From positions 86,308,944-86,372,943 of the forward strand of contig CM068838.1 of the NCBI GenBank assembly GCA_028554795.2: a stretch of DNA of 64,000 nucleotides. Reading direction: 5' to 3'. Shown one piece after another: positions 1 through 10,460 of this stretch; the stretch's first letter is position 1, and each line of letters opens with the position of its first letter. The notes below the pieces were generated by a model that worked only from the letters and a program-made list of their open reading frames with translations, was not told where the DNA came from and ran no database searches. This DNA comes from Sinohyriopsis cumingii (Eukaryota; Mollusca; Bivalvia; Unionida; Unionidae). Position numbers and translations under genes: made by a program.

Positions 1-2147
1 TATAGAGAGAGAATTAAATCGGGGTCTACAGGACGAAGTAAGCCATATCGAGGCCTTACAGACCAGTATCAGTTTAAATGAAGTAAGAGAAATCATTAAA
101 GGTCTAAAGAAATCAAAAGCATCGGGCCATGATCAAATTTGCAATGAACATTTGATCTATGGCAGCGACTACCTCATCGAGTGTATGACAATTTTATTTA
201 CTCGGATGATTGATCAATCTTACATACCTGTAGATTGCAAAAAAGGGTTAGTAATACCACTGTACAAAGGTAACAGAAAATCAAAGAACTCCCTCGAAAG
301 TTACAGGCCTGTTACTTTACTGCCTGTTATCTACAAAACCTTTGAGAAAATTATTCATGAACGTTTGGTAACTTGGCTCAAAGATACTAGTTCTAGTATA
401 CCCAGTTCACAACAACATGGTTACCAAAAAGGTTTAGGCTGCACAACAGCGAGTTTTGTGCTGTTGCAATCAGTACAATATAATGTAAACATGGGTTCAC
501 GGGTTTTTGCTGCTTTTCTTGATACAAAAAAGGCATTTGATACCGTGTGGCACGAAGGACTGCTTTTTAAATTATTCACGTTGGGAATTACGGGTAAATC
601 CCTTTTGATATTTTTTAACATGTATACAAATTTACAGAGTAAAGTTCTTGTAAATGGGCAATTTTCAGATTGGTTCTCAATTGGCCAAGGAGTGAGACAA
701 GGGGGTGTTTTGTCAACCTTGATGTACACAATATTTATAAATGACTTGCTGCTACAGTTAGAAAATAGCGGATTTGGAGCAAAGATTGGATCCTTAGCTG
801 TGGGAAATCCAACCCTAGCTGATGATATTTCACTTTTGGCTATATATCCTAGCAATCTACAAAAGCTGTTAGATATAGCATACGACTACAGTAATAAGTG
901 GCGATTCGAGCTTAGTGTTACAAAGTCATACATTATCATTTTCGGACCCCAATACAAGAATTTTATCAATATGAAATGGTATCTTGGCCCGTCATGTTTG
1001 CCGGTCACCGATTCGGCAACACACCTGGGTCACCGGATTAACTCAAAGCTGACGTCGCATGACGCAATACTCGATGCATGCAAGAAAGGGAAAAAATCTT
1101 TTCACGGTCTGTTTGGTATTGGCATTAAACCGAATGGTTTAAATCCTTTGGTTGCTGCAAATGTAATTAAAAAGGTAATTTTCCCTTCAATGTTTTATGG
1201 AAGTGAATTATGGTGTAACATTTCAAAAAGTGACCTCGCTTTATTGGATAAAACTCTGAGGTATTTTGCCAAACATTTACAAGGTTTTCCAATACATACA
1301 AGATCAGACATTGCCCTGGGAATGCTAGGATGGACATCAACGCAGTCCGAAATTGATAGAAGAAAATTGATGTTTTTACACAGATTGTGTTTGATGCCTA
1401 ACAATGTACATACTAAACGTGTGTTTAACGTTGCGTTATTTCACTTCATTCTGAGCGGATGCATGTCAAGCTGCGGGTTAATTTCAAATTTATATTATAC
1501 CTCAAAGAAGTTTGACTTGCTCGGGTATCTAACTGATTATTTACATCATTCTGAAATTCCAGATAAACATAATTGGAAAGAAATTGTAAGGTCAAAAATT
1601 GTTGGTCTTGAAAATAGCCTCTGGAGAGTTCGTATGTCTAATCAAGCAGATTTTGATAGATTCTCTTCGATACACGAATACTTACGACCTGCCTCAGTGT
1701 GGCAGTCGGCTAAAACTAGACAACACACTAAGGTATTTACATATGTAGCTAAACTATGGGCTGCTGTTCCACAAACACAGCTTGATATGTGTATTAGATG
1801 TGGGAATGTTTATACAGACTTGATACTTCATTGTTGTGTTAGTTGTCCTTATATGTCGAACTTTCTAAATTCTTTCTGGGATTTCCTTACTGATAAATTT
1901 CCCCTGAGCCTGCACATTACGTTATTTAATGCAGAAGATGAGCTGCAACTACAATATCTTTTAGGTAAAAGGTTACCATCAGGAGTAATCGACAAAGAAA
2001 ACTCCAAGCTATTCGTCCTGTATGCAGCATACTTTGTCATGCAGTGTGCAGCTATCTTCTGTAAATAAGGTACTGAAACTTGCAACTTATGAGTTGACGA
2101 ACACTTTGTTGATTGATATTGTGTAAGAATTTGTATTCCAATATAGA

Positions 2148-2181
<34 letters not shown>

Positions 2182-2264
2182 TTTATTGATTGTATTCAGA
2201 TGATTTATTCTTATATCATGTAATCTTCCATGGAAGGAAATAAAGATGATGATGATGATAAACA
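1..2264 (+). mobile_element. Non-LTR retrotransposon (LINE), 5' part outside the window
   Basis: The element covers the window start to a 3' end marked by a T-rich run (2152-2178), an AATAAA-like signal near 2240 and a short GAT repeat tail at about 2246-2260. The open frame of reverse transcriptase type fills most of it. The 5' half, including any endonuclease, lies before base 1, so clade and target-site duplication cannot be settled. The frame is intact across the visible part, which suggests a fairly young insertion. Confidence 0.85.
2..2068 (+). CDS. Reverse transcriptase ORF2 of a LINE (5' partial)
   Basis: The frame is open from base 2 to the stop at 2066-2068, about 688 codons, so it enters from upstream and no start is claimed. 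The order is typical of a non-LTR reverse transcriptase: an N-terminal motif with KSKASGHDQI, then SYRPVTLLPVIYKTFEKII, FLDTKKAFDTVWHEGL (palm motif A, catalytic Asp), GVRQGGVLSTLMYTIFINDL (motif B) and LADDISLL near 815-835 (motif C, the two catalytic Asp). A long thumb/connector follows, then a Cys/His cluster with CIRCGN and later HCCVSC at about 1792-1850, as in the C-terminal zinc-binding segments of LINE ORF2. The protein would copy element RNA at nicked chromosomal DNA. There is no stop or frameshift in the visible part. Family assignment within non-LTR clades is not attempted. Confidence 0.9.
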   Translation: MERELNRGLQDEVSHIEALQTSISLNEVREIIKGLKKSKASGHDQICNEHLIYGSDYLIECMTILFTRMIDQSYIPVDCKKGLVIPLYKGNRKSKNSLESYRPVTLLPVIYKTFEKIIHERLVTWLKDTSSSIPSSQQHGYQKGLGCTTASFVLLQSVQYNVNMGSRVFAAFLDTKKAFDTVWHEGLLFKLFTLGITGKSLLIFFNMYTNLQSKVLVNGQFSDWFSIGQGVRQGGVLSTLMYTIFINDLLLQLENSGFGAKIGSLAVGNPTLADDISLLAIYPSNLQKLLDIAYDYSNKWRFELSVTKSYIIIFGPQYKNFINMKWYLGPSCLPVTDSATHLGHRINSKLTSHDAILDACKKGKKSFHGLFGIGIKPNGLNPLVAANVIKKVIFPSMFYGSELWCNISKSDLALLDKTLRYFAKHLQGFPIHTRSDIALGMLGWTSTQSEIDRRKLMFLHRLCLMPNNVHTKRVFNVALFHFILSGCMSSCGLISNLYYTSKKFDLLGYLTDYLHHSEIPDKHNWKEIVRSKIVGLENSLWRVRMSNQADFDRFSSIHEYLRPASVWQSAKTRQHTKVFTYVAKLWAAVPQTQLDMCIRCGNVYTDLILHCCVSCPYMSNFLNSFWDFLTDKFPLSLHITLFNAEDELQLQYLLGKRLPSGVIDKENSKLFVLYAAYFVMQCAAIFCK

Positions 2265-2709
2265 TTAAATGACAGCAGACGTAAACACGCTTCTCCCGGG
2301 CCACTTCAATCCGATGTATTTCGTGTATAATTTGCACAGATGAATCCAGTCCAAAATCACAAACTTTCGTCGAATCGAAACAAAATACCAAAATATATTC
2401 ATTCCAGATCAAATGGAAAAGTTGTTGCAATGCGCATTCATTCACAATATGACTGCAAGTTTCAATTTTAACTAGACACGCCATTTTCTTTCGAAAGTTA
2501 TGTCGAGCGCGCGACAAAGTTCAAATTTATCTGGGCGGAGTTATGTGCGCACTAATAACTATGTCATTGTGTAATGACAAAATCTGCGCTTGTGTATTTA
2601 GTTTGGAATACGGCATTCATTCATTTACGTTGTTTCTTGTAGTTTATTTTGTTTATATAATTAAACCTTAGGCAGAATTTTAAAAAATGAGCATATAATA
2701 AAAAGGTTA
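2265..2709. other. Non-coding or unassigned; CpG-containing stretch
   Basis: This stretch is richer in CG dinucleotides than its surroundings near 2290 and 2500-2535. A minus-strand open frame starts with a Met codon near 2484 and runs leftward to the end of the LINE tail. It could be a first exon cut by the LINE insertion, but there is no recognisable domain and no clear splice donor, so no gene is called. Confidence 0.3.
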
Positions 2710-2822
2710 CTGCATTTGTATGGGAAAATATGAACTCGTTTTGTCGGAAGGATATACTTCTCTCCCAAGGTCGTGCAGTGTTCCATCCCAAAACTCGTTC
2801 ATATTTTCCCATACAAATGCAG
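2710..2822. repeat. Short foldback (34-bp inverted arms)
   Basis: Bases 2710-2743 and 2789-2822 are inverted copies of each other over 34 bases with only central differences; the shared core contains TATGGGAAAATATGAAC. The 45-base loop shows nothing recognisable. It could be a small foldback transposon or a decayed MITE. Confidence 0.8.
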
Positions 2823-4049
2823 AAACCTATAAATCGGATTACTCTTCTTCATTCGATGTAGATGAGTCAGGTTACAAGAAATATAGAGTGATGGACAGAC
2901 ATATAGATGCATAGACATATTGATGGATGGATGGATCAATGGAAGGATGAATGGACATGATGTATCATAATACATCTTCTAAAAAAGTGTGGATATAATA
3001 ATAATGTGGTTGATGGTCAAATTTCACTGATCCCTAGATCTGTTATAGAAGGGTTCCACCACAGTAAAGTATTGCTATGTATATTTAATTTAATTTGCTT
3101 GTTAGGGTTTTTGTAGTTTGATTTTTAAATTTCAGTTTATACTATTTATAATGTAACATTGTTTATACTATTTATAATGTAACATTGTTTATACTATTTA
3201 TAATGTAACATTGTATGTTGAACTTGACTAGTCCAAAATCAAGTTCATTTTCCACTTGACCTCAATCACTGATTTTTTTAAATTCTGTAAACAACTAATA
3301 TATAGCTAAAAAAATCTCTGCGTATGGATTTAATATTAGGATCATTATTAATAACAGTAAACATCTATATGGGTCTGGGTCTAGGTTAGTGCAATTTCCC
3401 TATAAATATGCCTGGCCCACTTGTTATAATCTAAGATTTTATTTTTTAAATATTAAGAAGCTCCTAGAAGATTATTTTCTGTTACGTAATAGTTTTTATC
3501 AATGCTAATTGTGACCTGGGGTCAAGCAGAGGACAATATAATCTTGTTTTTCTAGAAATTATTCATTCATGCTTTAAGATCTCAGTAGAATCAATTGTAT
3601 TATTTTGTGTCCAGTAGTTCATTTGGGCTGGAATTCTATTTATTCTAATTATTTCTTCACTAACAATACAAAATGCTCTTCAAAAATAACATTCTTGGAA
3701 ACAGACTTGAATTTATAGTAAAATTTCATTAAGGATTTATTCTTGGATAGTATTATTGTGATCAAACCAAAGATTATTGGTACATCACCACTATAATGGC
3801 CACCACAGGCAGATCAACACCTTCAGCAATGGATTTAATTTGGATTTACACTCAAGTTAATTCAGAACTTTAATTATCAGTATTTGTGTTTGTAATTCCA
3901 TGATTATTTTGCCTAACCACACACAAATTTGACAATTTCTTGAATCTAGCAAAGACTAACTACAGTGGAGACAACTTTATCCATCTTTCAGTCATAGTGA
4001 CACTGAACTTTTACCTCTGACCCCCAAAATGAGTATGCTTCCTCCTTAC
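2823..4049. other. AT-rich non-coding DNA
   Basis: No gene is recognised. The stretch contains one short tandem repeat, listed separately. It probably lies within or downstream of the minus-strand lipid transfer protein gene. Confidence 0.4.
3135..3213. repeat. Tandem repeat, 3 copies of 26 bp
   Basis: Three exact copies of a 26-base unit containing TTTATACTATTTATAATGTA lie head to tail. Confidence 0.9.
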
Positions 4050-4078
4050 CTCATGTGTAAGCCATCCAAGATGAAGAA
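4050..4078 (-). CDS. Candidate 29-bp exon of the lipid transfer protein gene
   Basis: On the minus strand a polypyrimidine-poor acceptor ending in TTAG precedes 29 bases, followed by GTAAGG, a strong donor. Read in the phase left by the exon at 5886-5992 it gives FFILDGLHM, which is plausible for the strand that follows the visible part of this domain. Only splice-site shape and phase support it. The next exon was not found. Confidence 0.3.
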
Positions 4079-4599
4079 CTAATGTATTTTGCAGAAACCA
4101 GGTTTCTTCTTTGCCAGTGACATATGCACATAAACCATTATTTAGGTCACAAGACCCTGGGTTTTTCCCTTTTCTTAAGTGCAAACCATTCATAAAATTT
4201 GGTTAGTGTAGCTGGTAGTCAACTCAAGTTCTTATGCAGAACTACAAACAGATGGACAGACAGAAATACAAATATCAATACAAAATATATTTTCCACCTT
4301 GGTGGCTGTTTAAAAAAAAACTGTATTTCATTAAACTGATTTGCAGTAAATACAAAAACTCTCTACCTGAACTGACCTAATAAAAGAGGTTCACTCTTGT
4401 ATGTTGACCAGATGCTTGTACTGAATAATACATATTGTACATATTTTAGTTTTTGCCTAGGTTACCAATTTTACCCTAACAGTTGTGTATGATGCAGACC
4501 AAACTGCAAAAAAAGCATTAACTCTGATATACCATGGCATTACACACTGACAGATCAGGGTCTATGATGTTCACTGAATATCATGGGTGGAATTAACAC

Positions 4600-5220
4600 T
4601 TGAGACCTAAATCTGCTATAGCATAATACAGTGGCCAGCCAGAGTACATGTTTAATGAACATCATGGATGAACTAACAGCAGAGATTTAACTCCTTATAC
4701 ATTGGCCAGCCAGAGCACATGTTCAGTGAACATCATGGGTGGGGCAACAAGCAGAGAGCTGGATTCACCATGGCATAAAATAATGGCTGGGCATTTTAAA
4801 TAATGTTTCATGGGCTTCATGAGTAGAACAATGAGTACAGATCAAGATCTGTCATGGCATGACACAATGACAGGTCTGATCTTTTTATCCTGGATATCAT
4901 GGCTAGAGATCTGTCATAGCATGACACACTGACAGGTCTGAGCTTTTTATCCTAAATATCGTCGCTAGAGATCTGTCATGGCATGACACACTGACAGGTC
5001 TGATCTTTTTATCCTGGATATCATGGGTAGAGATCTGTCATGGCATGACACACTGACAGGTCTGATCTTTTTATCCTGGATATCATGGGTAGAGATCTGT
5101 CATGGCATGACACACTGACAGGTCTGATCTTTTTATCTCAGATATCATGGGTAGAGATAAGTCTTGGCATGACACAATGACAGGTCTGATCTTTTTATCC
5201 TGGACATCATGGGTAGAACA
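4600..5220. repeat. 62-bp minisatellite
   Basis: From about 4848 to 5210 there are six well-preserved copies of a 62-base unit with the core TGGCATGACACACTGACAGG and GATCTTTTTATCCTGGATAT. Older, diverged units with CATCATGG extend left to about 4560-4600. Confidence 0.9.
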
Positions 5221-5309
5221 AACAGTACAGACCCAGATTTACCAAAACAGTGTGCATTTGTGTGATGGTATATCAAAGTTTATACCTTTCACAATTAGTA
5301 ATCATCATA

Positions 5310-5885
5310 CATGGGAAATTAGGGTAGTGCAATTCATTACCTTTTCATTATGTATACATCATGCATGGAAAAATAGGGTAGTGCAATTCATTACCTGTCA
5401 TTGTGTAAACATCATACATGGGAAAATAGGGAAGTGTAATTCATTACCTTTTCATTGTGTAAACATTGTACATGGGAAATTAGGGTAGTGCAATTCATTA
5501 CCTTTTCATTATGTATACATCATACATGGGAAATTAGGGTAGTGCAATTCATTACCTGTCATTGTGTAAACATCGTACATGGGAAATTAGGATAGTACAA
5601 TTCATTACCATTTCACTATATAAACATCATACATGGGAAATTAGGGTAGTGCAATTCATTACCTGTCATTGTGTAAACATCGTACATGGGAAATTAGGGT
5701 AGTGCAATTCATTACCTGTCATTGTGTAAACATCGTACATGGGAAATTAGGGTAGTGCAATTCATTACCTGTCATTGTGTAGTCATTGTGTAAACATCAT
5801 ACATGGGAAATTAGGGTAGTGCAATTCATTACCTGTCATTGTGTAAACATTGTACATGGGAAATTAGGGTAGTGCAATTCATTAC
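5310..5885. repeat. 53-bp minisatellite abutting an exon
   Basis: About eleven copies of a 53-base unit with the core GGGAAATTAGGGTAGTGCAA and TTCATTACCTGTCATTGTGT run straight into the exon border at 5886. Read on the minus strand, each unit contains CAG or AAAG followed by GTAATG. That is the same sequence as the real splice donor of the exon at 5886-5992. Confidence 0.92.
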
Positions 5886-5992
5886 CTTTTCATATCTTGA
5901 TATGGCATTTGGGACCTGATGCCCTTCTCGCACCTTCTTAAAAACATGTCCATCTGGGGAACGAATCACAGTGTAGGTGGCATTGTGGTCAC
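5886..5992 (-). CDS. Large lipid transfer protein, exon with conserved HEGDHNATYTV-type segment
   Basis: This is the fifth confirmed exon of the minus-strand gene. On the minus strand the acceptor is TTTCTAG and the donor AAAG/GTAATG. The 107 bases complete a split Gly codon from the preceding exon (8420-8483) and then encode 35 residues starting DHNATYTVIRSPDGHVFKKV. It fits the vitellogenin N-terminal lipoprotein domain after the strand in which vertebrate vitellogenins have a Cys-containing motif; no Cys is present here. NAT is a potential N-glycosylation site. The donor lies directly beside the 53-bp minisatellite, which repeats it. Confidence 0.75.
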
Positions 5993-6555
5993 CTAGAAAA
6001 TACCAATGTATTGTATAAAATCAGTATCTAAAAGCAACAACTGGTCTGAAACAATTAATCAGTCTAGACAGCTCATCACTGGATATAGTTTTCTTCTTTT
6101 GAGTAAACTTTACATTGCAAAAGGTATAAATGTATTGTGATATCTCTATATATTTCAGAAAGAATCTACAAAATATTTCCCCATGTTTGCCATAAAAAAG
6201 GAGCACATAATGTTATTCAGCCTGTCTGTGAAGGCATTAGTGCATGCATGCACTCACAATGTCACACAACTCCTCCATAACCAATGAAGATAGAGACATC
6301 AAACTTTGAGATATAATTGTGGGTTGTCTGTACAGTTGCACAACTGTTTTAAAACTCTAATTGGTCATCTAAGGGAGGAGCTAGAGGGATGAGGGTGTTT
6401 TACAAACAACAAGAACCACCATTATTAATCTAAACATCCATTCCTTCCAATTTTTCAGTTACCATATATTCAACTGGAATTTACCAAAACCAGTCAGCAC
6501 CTCTTACTGATGGGCTTTGCAAACAAACTTACATTGAGCCCTACCATCAGGAAAT
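5993..6555. other. Intron, no feature seen
   Basis: This is intronic DNA of the minus-strand lipid transfer protein gene. Nothing recognisable was found. Confidence 0.5.
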
Positions 6556-6786
6556 GTTGTTGTTGTGGGTTTAATGCCACTTTCCAGCACATGATACATG
6601 GTGGCCTGTACATCTAGTGGAGGAAGAACGTGGAAATCTCCCAGGAAGAACCAGGAACAGGCTACAGGCAAGCTTTCTCATATTCCCATGTTAGTCGAGC
6701 CAGAATCTCAAACCCAAGCAGAAAAAGATGAGATGTCAGTGATCTGTAGAGGTGAGTACCTTAGACAATTTGGCCACCTGGGGCCC
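6556..6786 (-). mobile_element. SINE family A copy (tRNA-derived)
   Basis: Read on the minus strand, it starts GGGCCCCAGGTGGCC-like, carries degenerate RNA polymerase III A and B boxes, and ends in a (CAA)n-type tail (seen as GTTGTTGTTG at 6556). It aligns along its length with copies at 17983-18233 and 53659-53881 and a truncated one at 36985-37126. Confidence 0.8.
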
Positions 6787-8419
6787 TACCTGCTTGAAAT
6801 CATTAGATGATCTATCTTTACAAGATTTGCAAATATACCATTTGCTATGTCTTTATTTCATTGACAGAAAAGACAAAATTACTGTGCTGATGAAATCTGA
6901 CCTGGTTCTCTCCACTCACATTGCTAGTCACATGGCTATCCAAGTCTTGCAGTGTACATATGCACGACATTAGTGGTCCAATAGTTTTACAATTAAAAAA
7001 ATTCCCATGTTGTTTTACAAAATATTCAAAGATATTCAAGTCACATGATGTTTTATGAAGAAAACTATAAAAAGCAAATAATTTGCATCATATTTGAGAA
7101 CCACCACCAGAAACTCACTGTTGCAGAAAATTGGAAAAAAGCCAGATGCATCATATAGAGATCACATGTCAATGTGCTGGTCACATGATACTAGCAAAAA
7201 GTTCATGTACAATGCTCTCTCTCAATGAATTAAAAACATAAAAATGCTATAGTGGCAATTTATGAGAATATAATCATTTTCCCATCCATTTCTTGCAGGT
7301 AGGGCTCAAATTTTGTAATGTCATTAGGTTTGCTTGGCCCGATAGTAAGCAGCTCCCCTATGCCAACGCTGCACGGTTTCAGCAAATAACAATAGGAACT
7401 TTCCCCAACATAATGCTGCAAGCCAACCTGGTTGAAATCAAACAAACATCATTGAAATTTTGCTGTGGAAACCAAAATCAAAAAGAGGAATAATTAGGAG
7501 GTATAACCCCTGTAAATCGTGTCATATAACACTGGAAATCATTCATGGTCTCATTAATATCAAGCTGTGTATCAAATTTTGCTTAAAATCCAACATTCCT
7601 AGGTAAAGTTAAGTGCAGAAATAAAAGTTCTGAGAATAGGTAATCAGGGATAAAACTCTCTTAAGGTCTATTAATATAAAGCTCCTTACCAAATCTGGCT
7701 AGAATCTACAAATTCACAGTAAATTTATCATACAGAATCAATTGTTCAGGACAGATGGGATGGATGAACATGATTGGTTCCAATGACTTTGCCAAGAAGG
7801 GCCATAATTATAATAACTTCTAATTGGTTAGTCTGCTATTTCTGAAAATGGCTATGTGTAATTACTGACCCAAGTGTCAATATATACATGTACCAGAGCA
7901 GTTTTTGAGCCAGACCTCTGGAGCATGCAAATGTAACCCATTGGTCACAACATATTGAAAACTGAATATTTTACCCCTCTATCATCTATCATTACACTAT
8001 ACCACACACCACCACCCAACCCTGGGTCATTAAGGACCAGATGTAGCTTGGGAAGGATCAATGAGGGCATGGAAATATGAAGGGCAATTTCACTCCATCA
8101 GCAGATTTTAGGCACAGTATTTTTAGACATTCACATGAATCTTGCAATCATACATCCAGGAAAAGACTCTGAGAGTGATTTACTTTGGAATTAATTGTTT
8201 TGATCAATTCTTCTTTGATAATAAGAGATGTAAGTATTGCAAAAACATGCAACAAATTCCAGTAAAATTCTGTGCTTCAAAATAAAAACATCTCTGGTCA
8301 ATTTTCCAGAAACCGTATCTGAAATGCACTTCTTTAATAAGTCGGCATAACCAGTCAAATATCTTTAATTACAGACAAGTGCAAAAGTGTAGTTAGCCTG
8401 AGTTTTAAAAGGATTTTAC
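6787..8419. other. Intron, no gene seen
   Basis: AT-rich intronic sequence. Around 7290-7500 there is an open stretch that looks like an old dispersed repeat rather than a gene; no domain was recognised. Confidence 0.4.
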
Positions 8420-8483
8420 CTTCATGTCCAAACTCTTTTGTCTGGTACTCCCAGGTGTCAGACTCATCATCACTGTCGGAGAC
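8420..8483 (-). CDS. Large lipid transfer protein, 64-bp exon
   Basis: On the minus strand the acceptor is TATATAG and the donor GAAG/GTAAAA. The exon encodes VSDSDDESDTWEYQTKEFG plus HE and leaves one base of a Gly codon completed by the exon at 5886-5992. The acidic stretch probably forms an exposed loop of the beta-barrel in the vitellogenin N-terminal domain. The preceding exon (9475-9607) ends on a complete codon, so phases agree. Confidence 0.72.
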
Positions 8484-9474
8484 CTATATATACAGAAAAT
8501 GAGGAAATTCTGTCACCAAAGTAATTTAAGTTTTCATTAAAAGTGAACCAATTTTCCTTCAACTATGTAATTTTCTTACATTTAAAGACCTCCATATCAA
8601 ACTTTTTTCTGGATAAAAGAACTGTGAGCTAAATCATTAAAATGGTAATTATATTAATAAATGTACAAAATGCTTTTTTCTTATATGTAATCAAACAATG
8701 ATCAAATACAAGTACGATATAAATCATACCAAGTTTAACAAGCAGGTTTTCTGAATTAAGCTACAAGACTCATCATCTTTGCAAAAATAGTACTGTTTAT
8801 TATAGCAAGATACAGTATGTTGATTTTATTACACTTAAGTGTGAAATATAAACAATGATTTGATAATATTTATTCTATCTTTTTATTTCCTATATTTTCA
8901 CAAATTAAATATATATCCTTATATTTGCATATATGACAAAACGAGATTTCCCATCATGCCTTGAGACTGCTGATCATGTGTTCTTATAGTTGTACTTTCA
9001 GCAAGAATAATGAGCATTCTGTGAGGTTGCACAAAAAACTGAAAATGTGTCACCTTTCAGGAAAGGAAATTATTTTTTTTGACAAATATATTTTACTTGC
9101 CACCACTTGTCTTTACAAAGTTATGTCTCTTCAACAACCCTGACAACAACATAAGAAATCCAGTTTGCTGTAATTTGATCAACTGGACATCTTTTTGTGG
9201 TGGAATAGGGTAAATACAACTTTTTAAGAAAAAGGCTAAAAACATTATTTAATGCAACAGATTCAGTCATCTGAAACCTATCATTCTCTCATATTGTTAA
9301 TATTTCCTTTTATGATTAGCCAATAAATGCAAATGAAATTCAAAACTTAAAAAATAGGGGTAGGGGTAATGTGCTAGAGAATGAACTTAATCATCAAAGG
9401 ATCAAATCAAAAATTGGGATATAATAAATAAGACTGATAATTCTGTCACATGACATTTAATCTACCATATTTAC
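8484..9474. other. Intron, no feature seen
   Basis: AT-rich intron without recognisable elements. Confidence 0.5.
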
Positions 9475-9607
9475 CTCGTGCTGATCATGAAGTTTGCCAG
9501 ACAAGAGAGCAGCAAATCCTCTTTTGATGGCTAGCACTTCTCCATCTTCACCCTTAGGATGGTACACATGCTCAATTTCTCCTTGCTGGCTTATTATGAA
9601 GGAGAAC
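9475..9607 (-). CDS. Large lipid transfer protein, vitellogenin-N core exon
   Basis: On the minus strand the acceptor is CTCCTGCAG and the donor CACGAG/GTAAAT. After completing a Trp codon, the 133 bases encode 44 residues, including FSFIISQQGEIEHVYHPKGE and VLAIKRGFAALLSG. This is the hallmark segment of the lipoprotein N-terminal (Vitellogenin_N) domain: a beta strand ending in a Gly, an acidic turn, then a hydrophobic-Lys/His-Arg-Gly helix. Vertebrate vitellogenin, MTP and apolipoprotein B have the same pattern at this place. The family carries lipid in the secretory pathway; vitellogenins supply yolk. Which subfamily this is cannot be decided from these exons. Confidence 0.85.
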
Positions 9608-9639
9608 CTGCAGGAGAGAAAAATAGTTTCAATATAACA

Positions 9640-10020
9640 TGAAAGAGTACTGTAGATCTCCCTTATGCATATCAACGTATCATGACAGGATATATAATGT
9701 AGATCTCCCCTGAAATACATTCAATCAAACATGATAGGGTACATAGTGTAGATCTCCCTTGATCTCCCCTGACATATAGTTAATATTACATGACAGGGTA
9801 CATAATGTAGATCTCCCCTGACATATAATTAATATTACATGACAGGGTACATAATGTAGATCTCCCCTGACATATATTTAATATTACATGACAATGTACA
9901 TAATGTAGATCTCCCCTGACATATATTTAATATTACATGACAGGGTACATAATGTAGATCTCCCTCAATACATATTCAATAGAACATGAGAGGGTACATA
10001 CATGGAATCTCCCTAATGAC
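9640..10020. repeat. About 48-bp minisatellite
   Basis: About seven units with the core GGGTACATAATGTAGATCTC and CCCTGACATATATTTAATAT lie in the intron just upstream (minus strand) of the 9475-9607 exon. Outer units are more diverged. Confidence 0.85.
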
Positions 10021-10140
10021 ACATATTCAACATGCCAAGTTCATCTACACTGTATTAAAGGCTGCCTGTTCATGCCATAAATGAAGTGATTTCTTTGAAA
10101 AATGTAGGTTTTGGGGGATAGAGCTCATTTTAATTACACA

Positions 10141-10460
10141 ATACTTACCAGTAAGTATTGCCCACCATTTTGTCCATTCAATGTGAATACATCCTCCAAC
10201 AGAGTGAAGAATTGTCAATAAAAAACAGTGTGTACCTAACATGCCCATGTAAACAACAGTCACCTTTATCACATACAACATTGCACAAGGACATCAGGAT
10301 GGGAGGAGGGCATTCAGCAATAGCTACAGGTAACTACTGCATAATTAAAATTAGTTTACTTCTCCCCTCCACACAAAACCTACATTTTAAAAACAGCAGT
10401 AACTTACCCTTTACTACAGCGCAAATGAATTCGTCAATTAGGTGAGTAGACTGACACATT
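10141..10460. repeat. Dispersed repeat family C, copy 1
   Basis: Diverged but collinear with 13771-14068. Shared landmarks are a TACTTACC start, CATTCAATGTGAATACAT, an AGAATTGTCAA block, an ACATCAGGA block and an end with GTCAATTAGGTGAGTAGACTG. It has no coding potential and may be a non-autonomous transposon. Confidence 0.65.

Noticed and set aside
421-855. 144-codon minus-strand open frame
   Set aside because: Shadow of the LINE reverse transcriptase on the plus strand.
1849-2517. 222-codon minus-strand open frame across the LINE 3' end
   Set aside because: It runs through the LINE tail and homopolymer run. The part beyond 2265 could be a host exon but lacks a domain or donor, so it is mentioned only as a possibility.
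5310-5885. CRISPR-like array
   Set aside because: Units are contiguous with no unique spacers, in eukaryotic intron DNA; it is a minisatellite.
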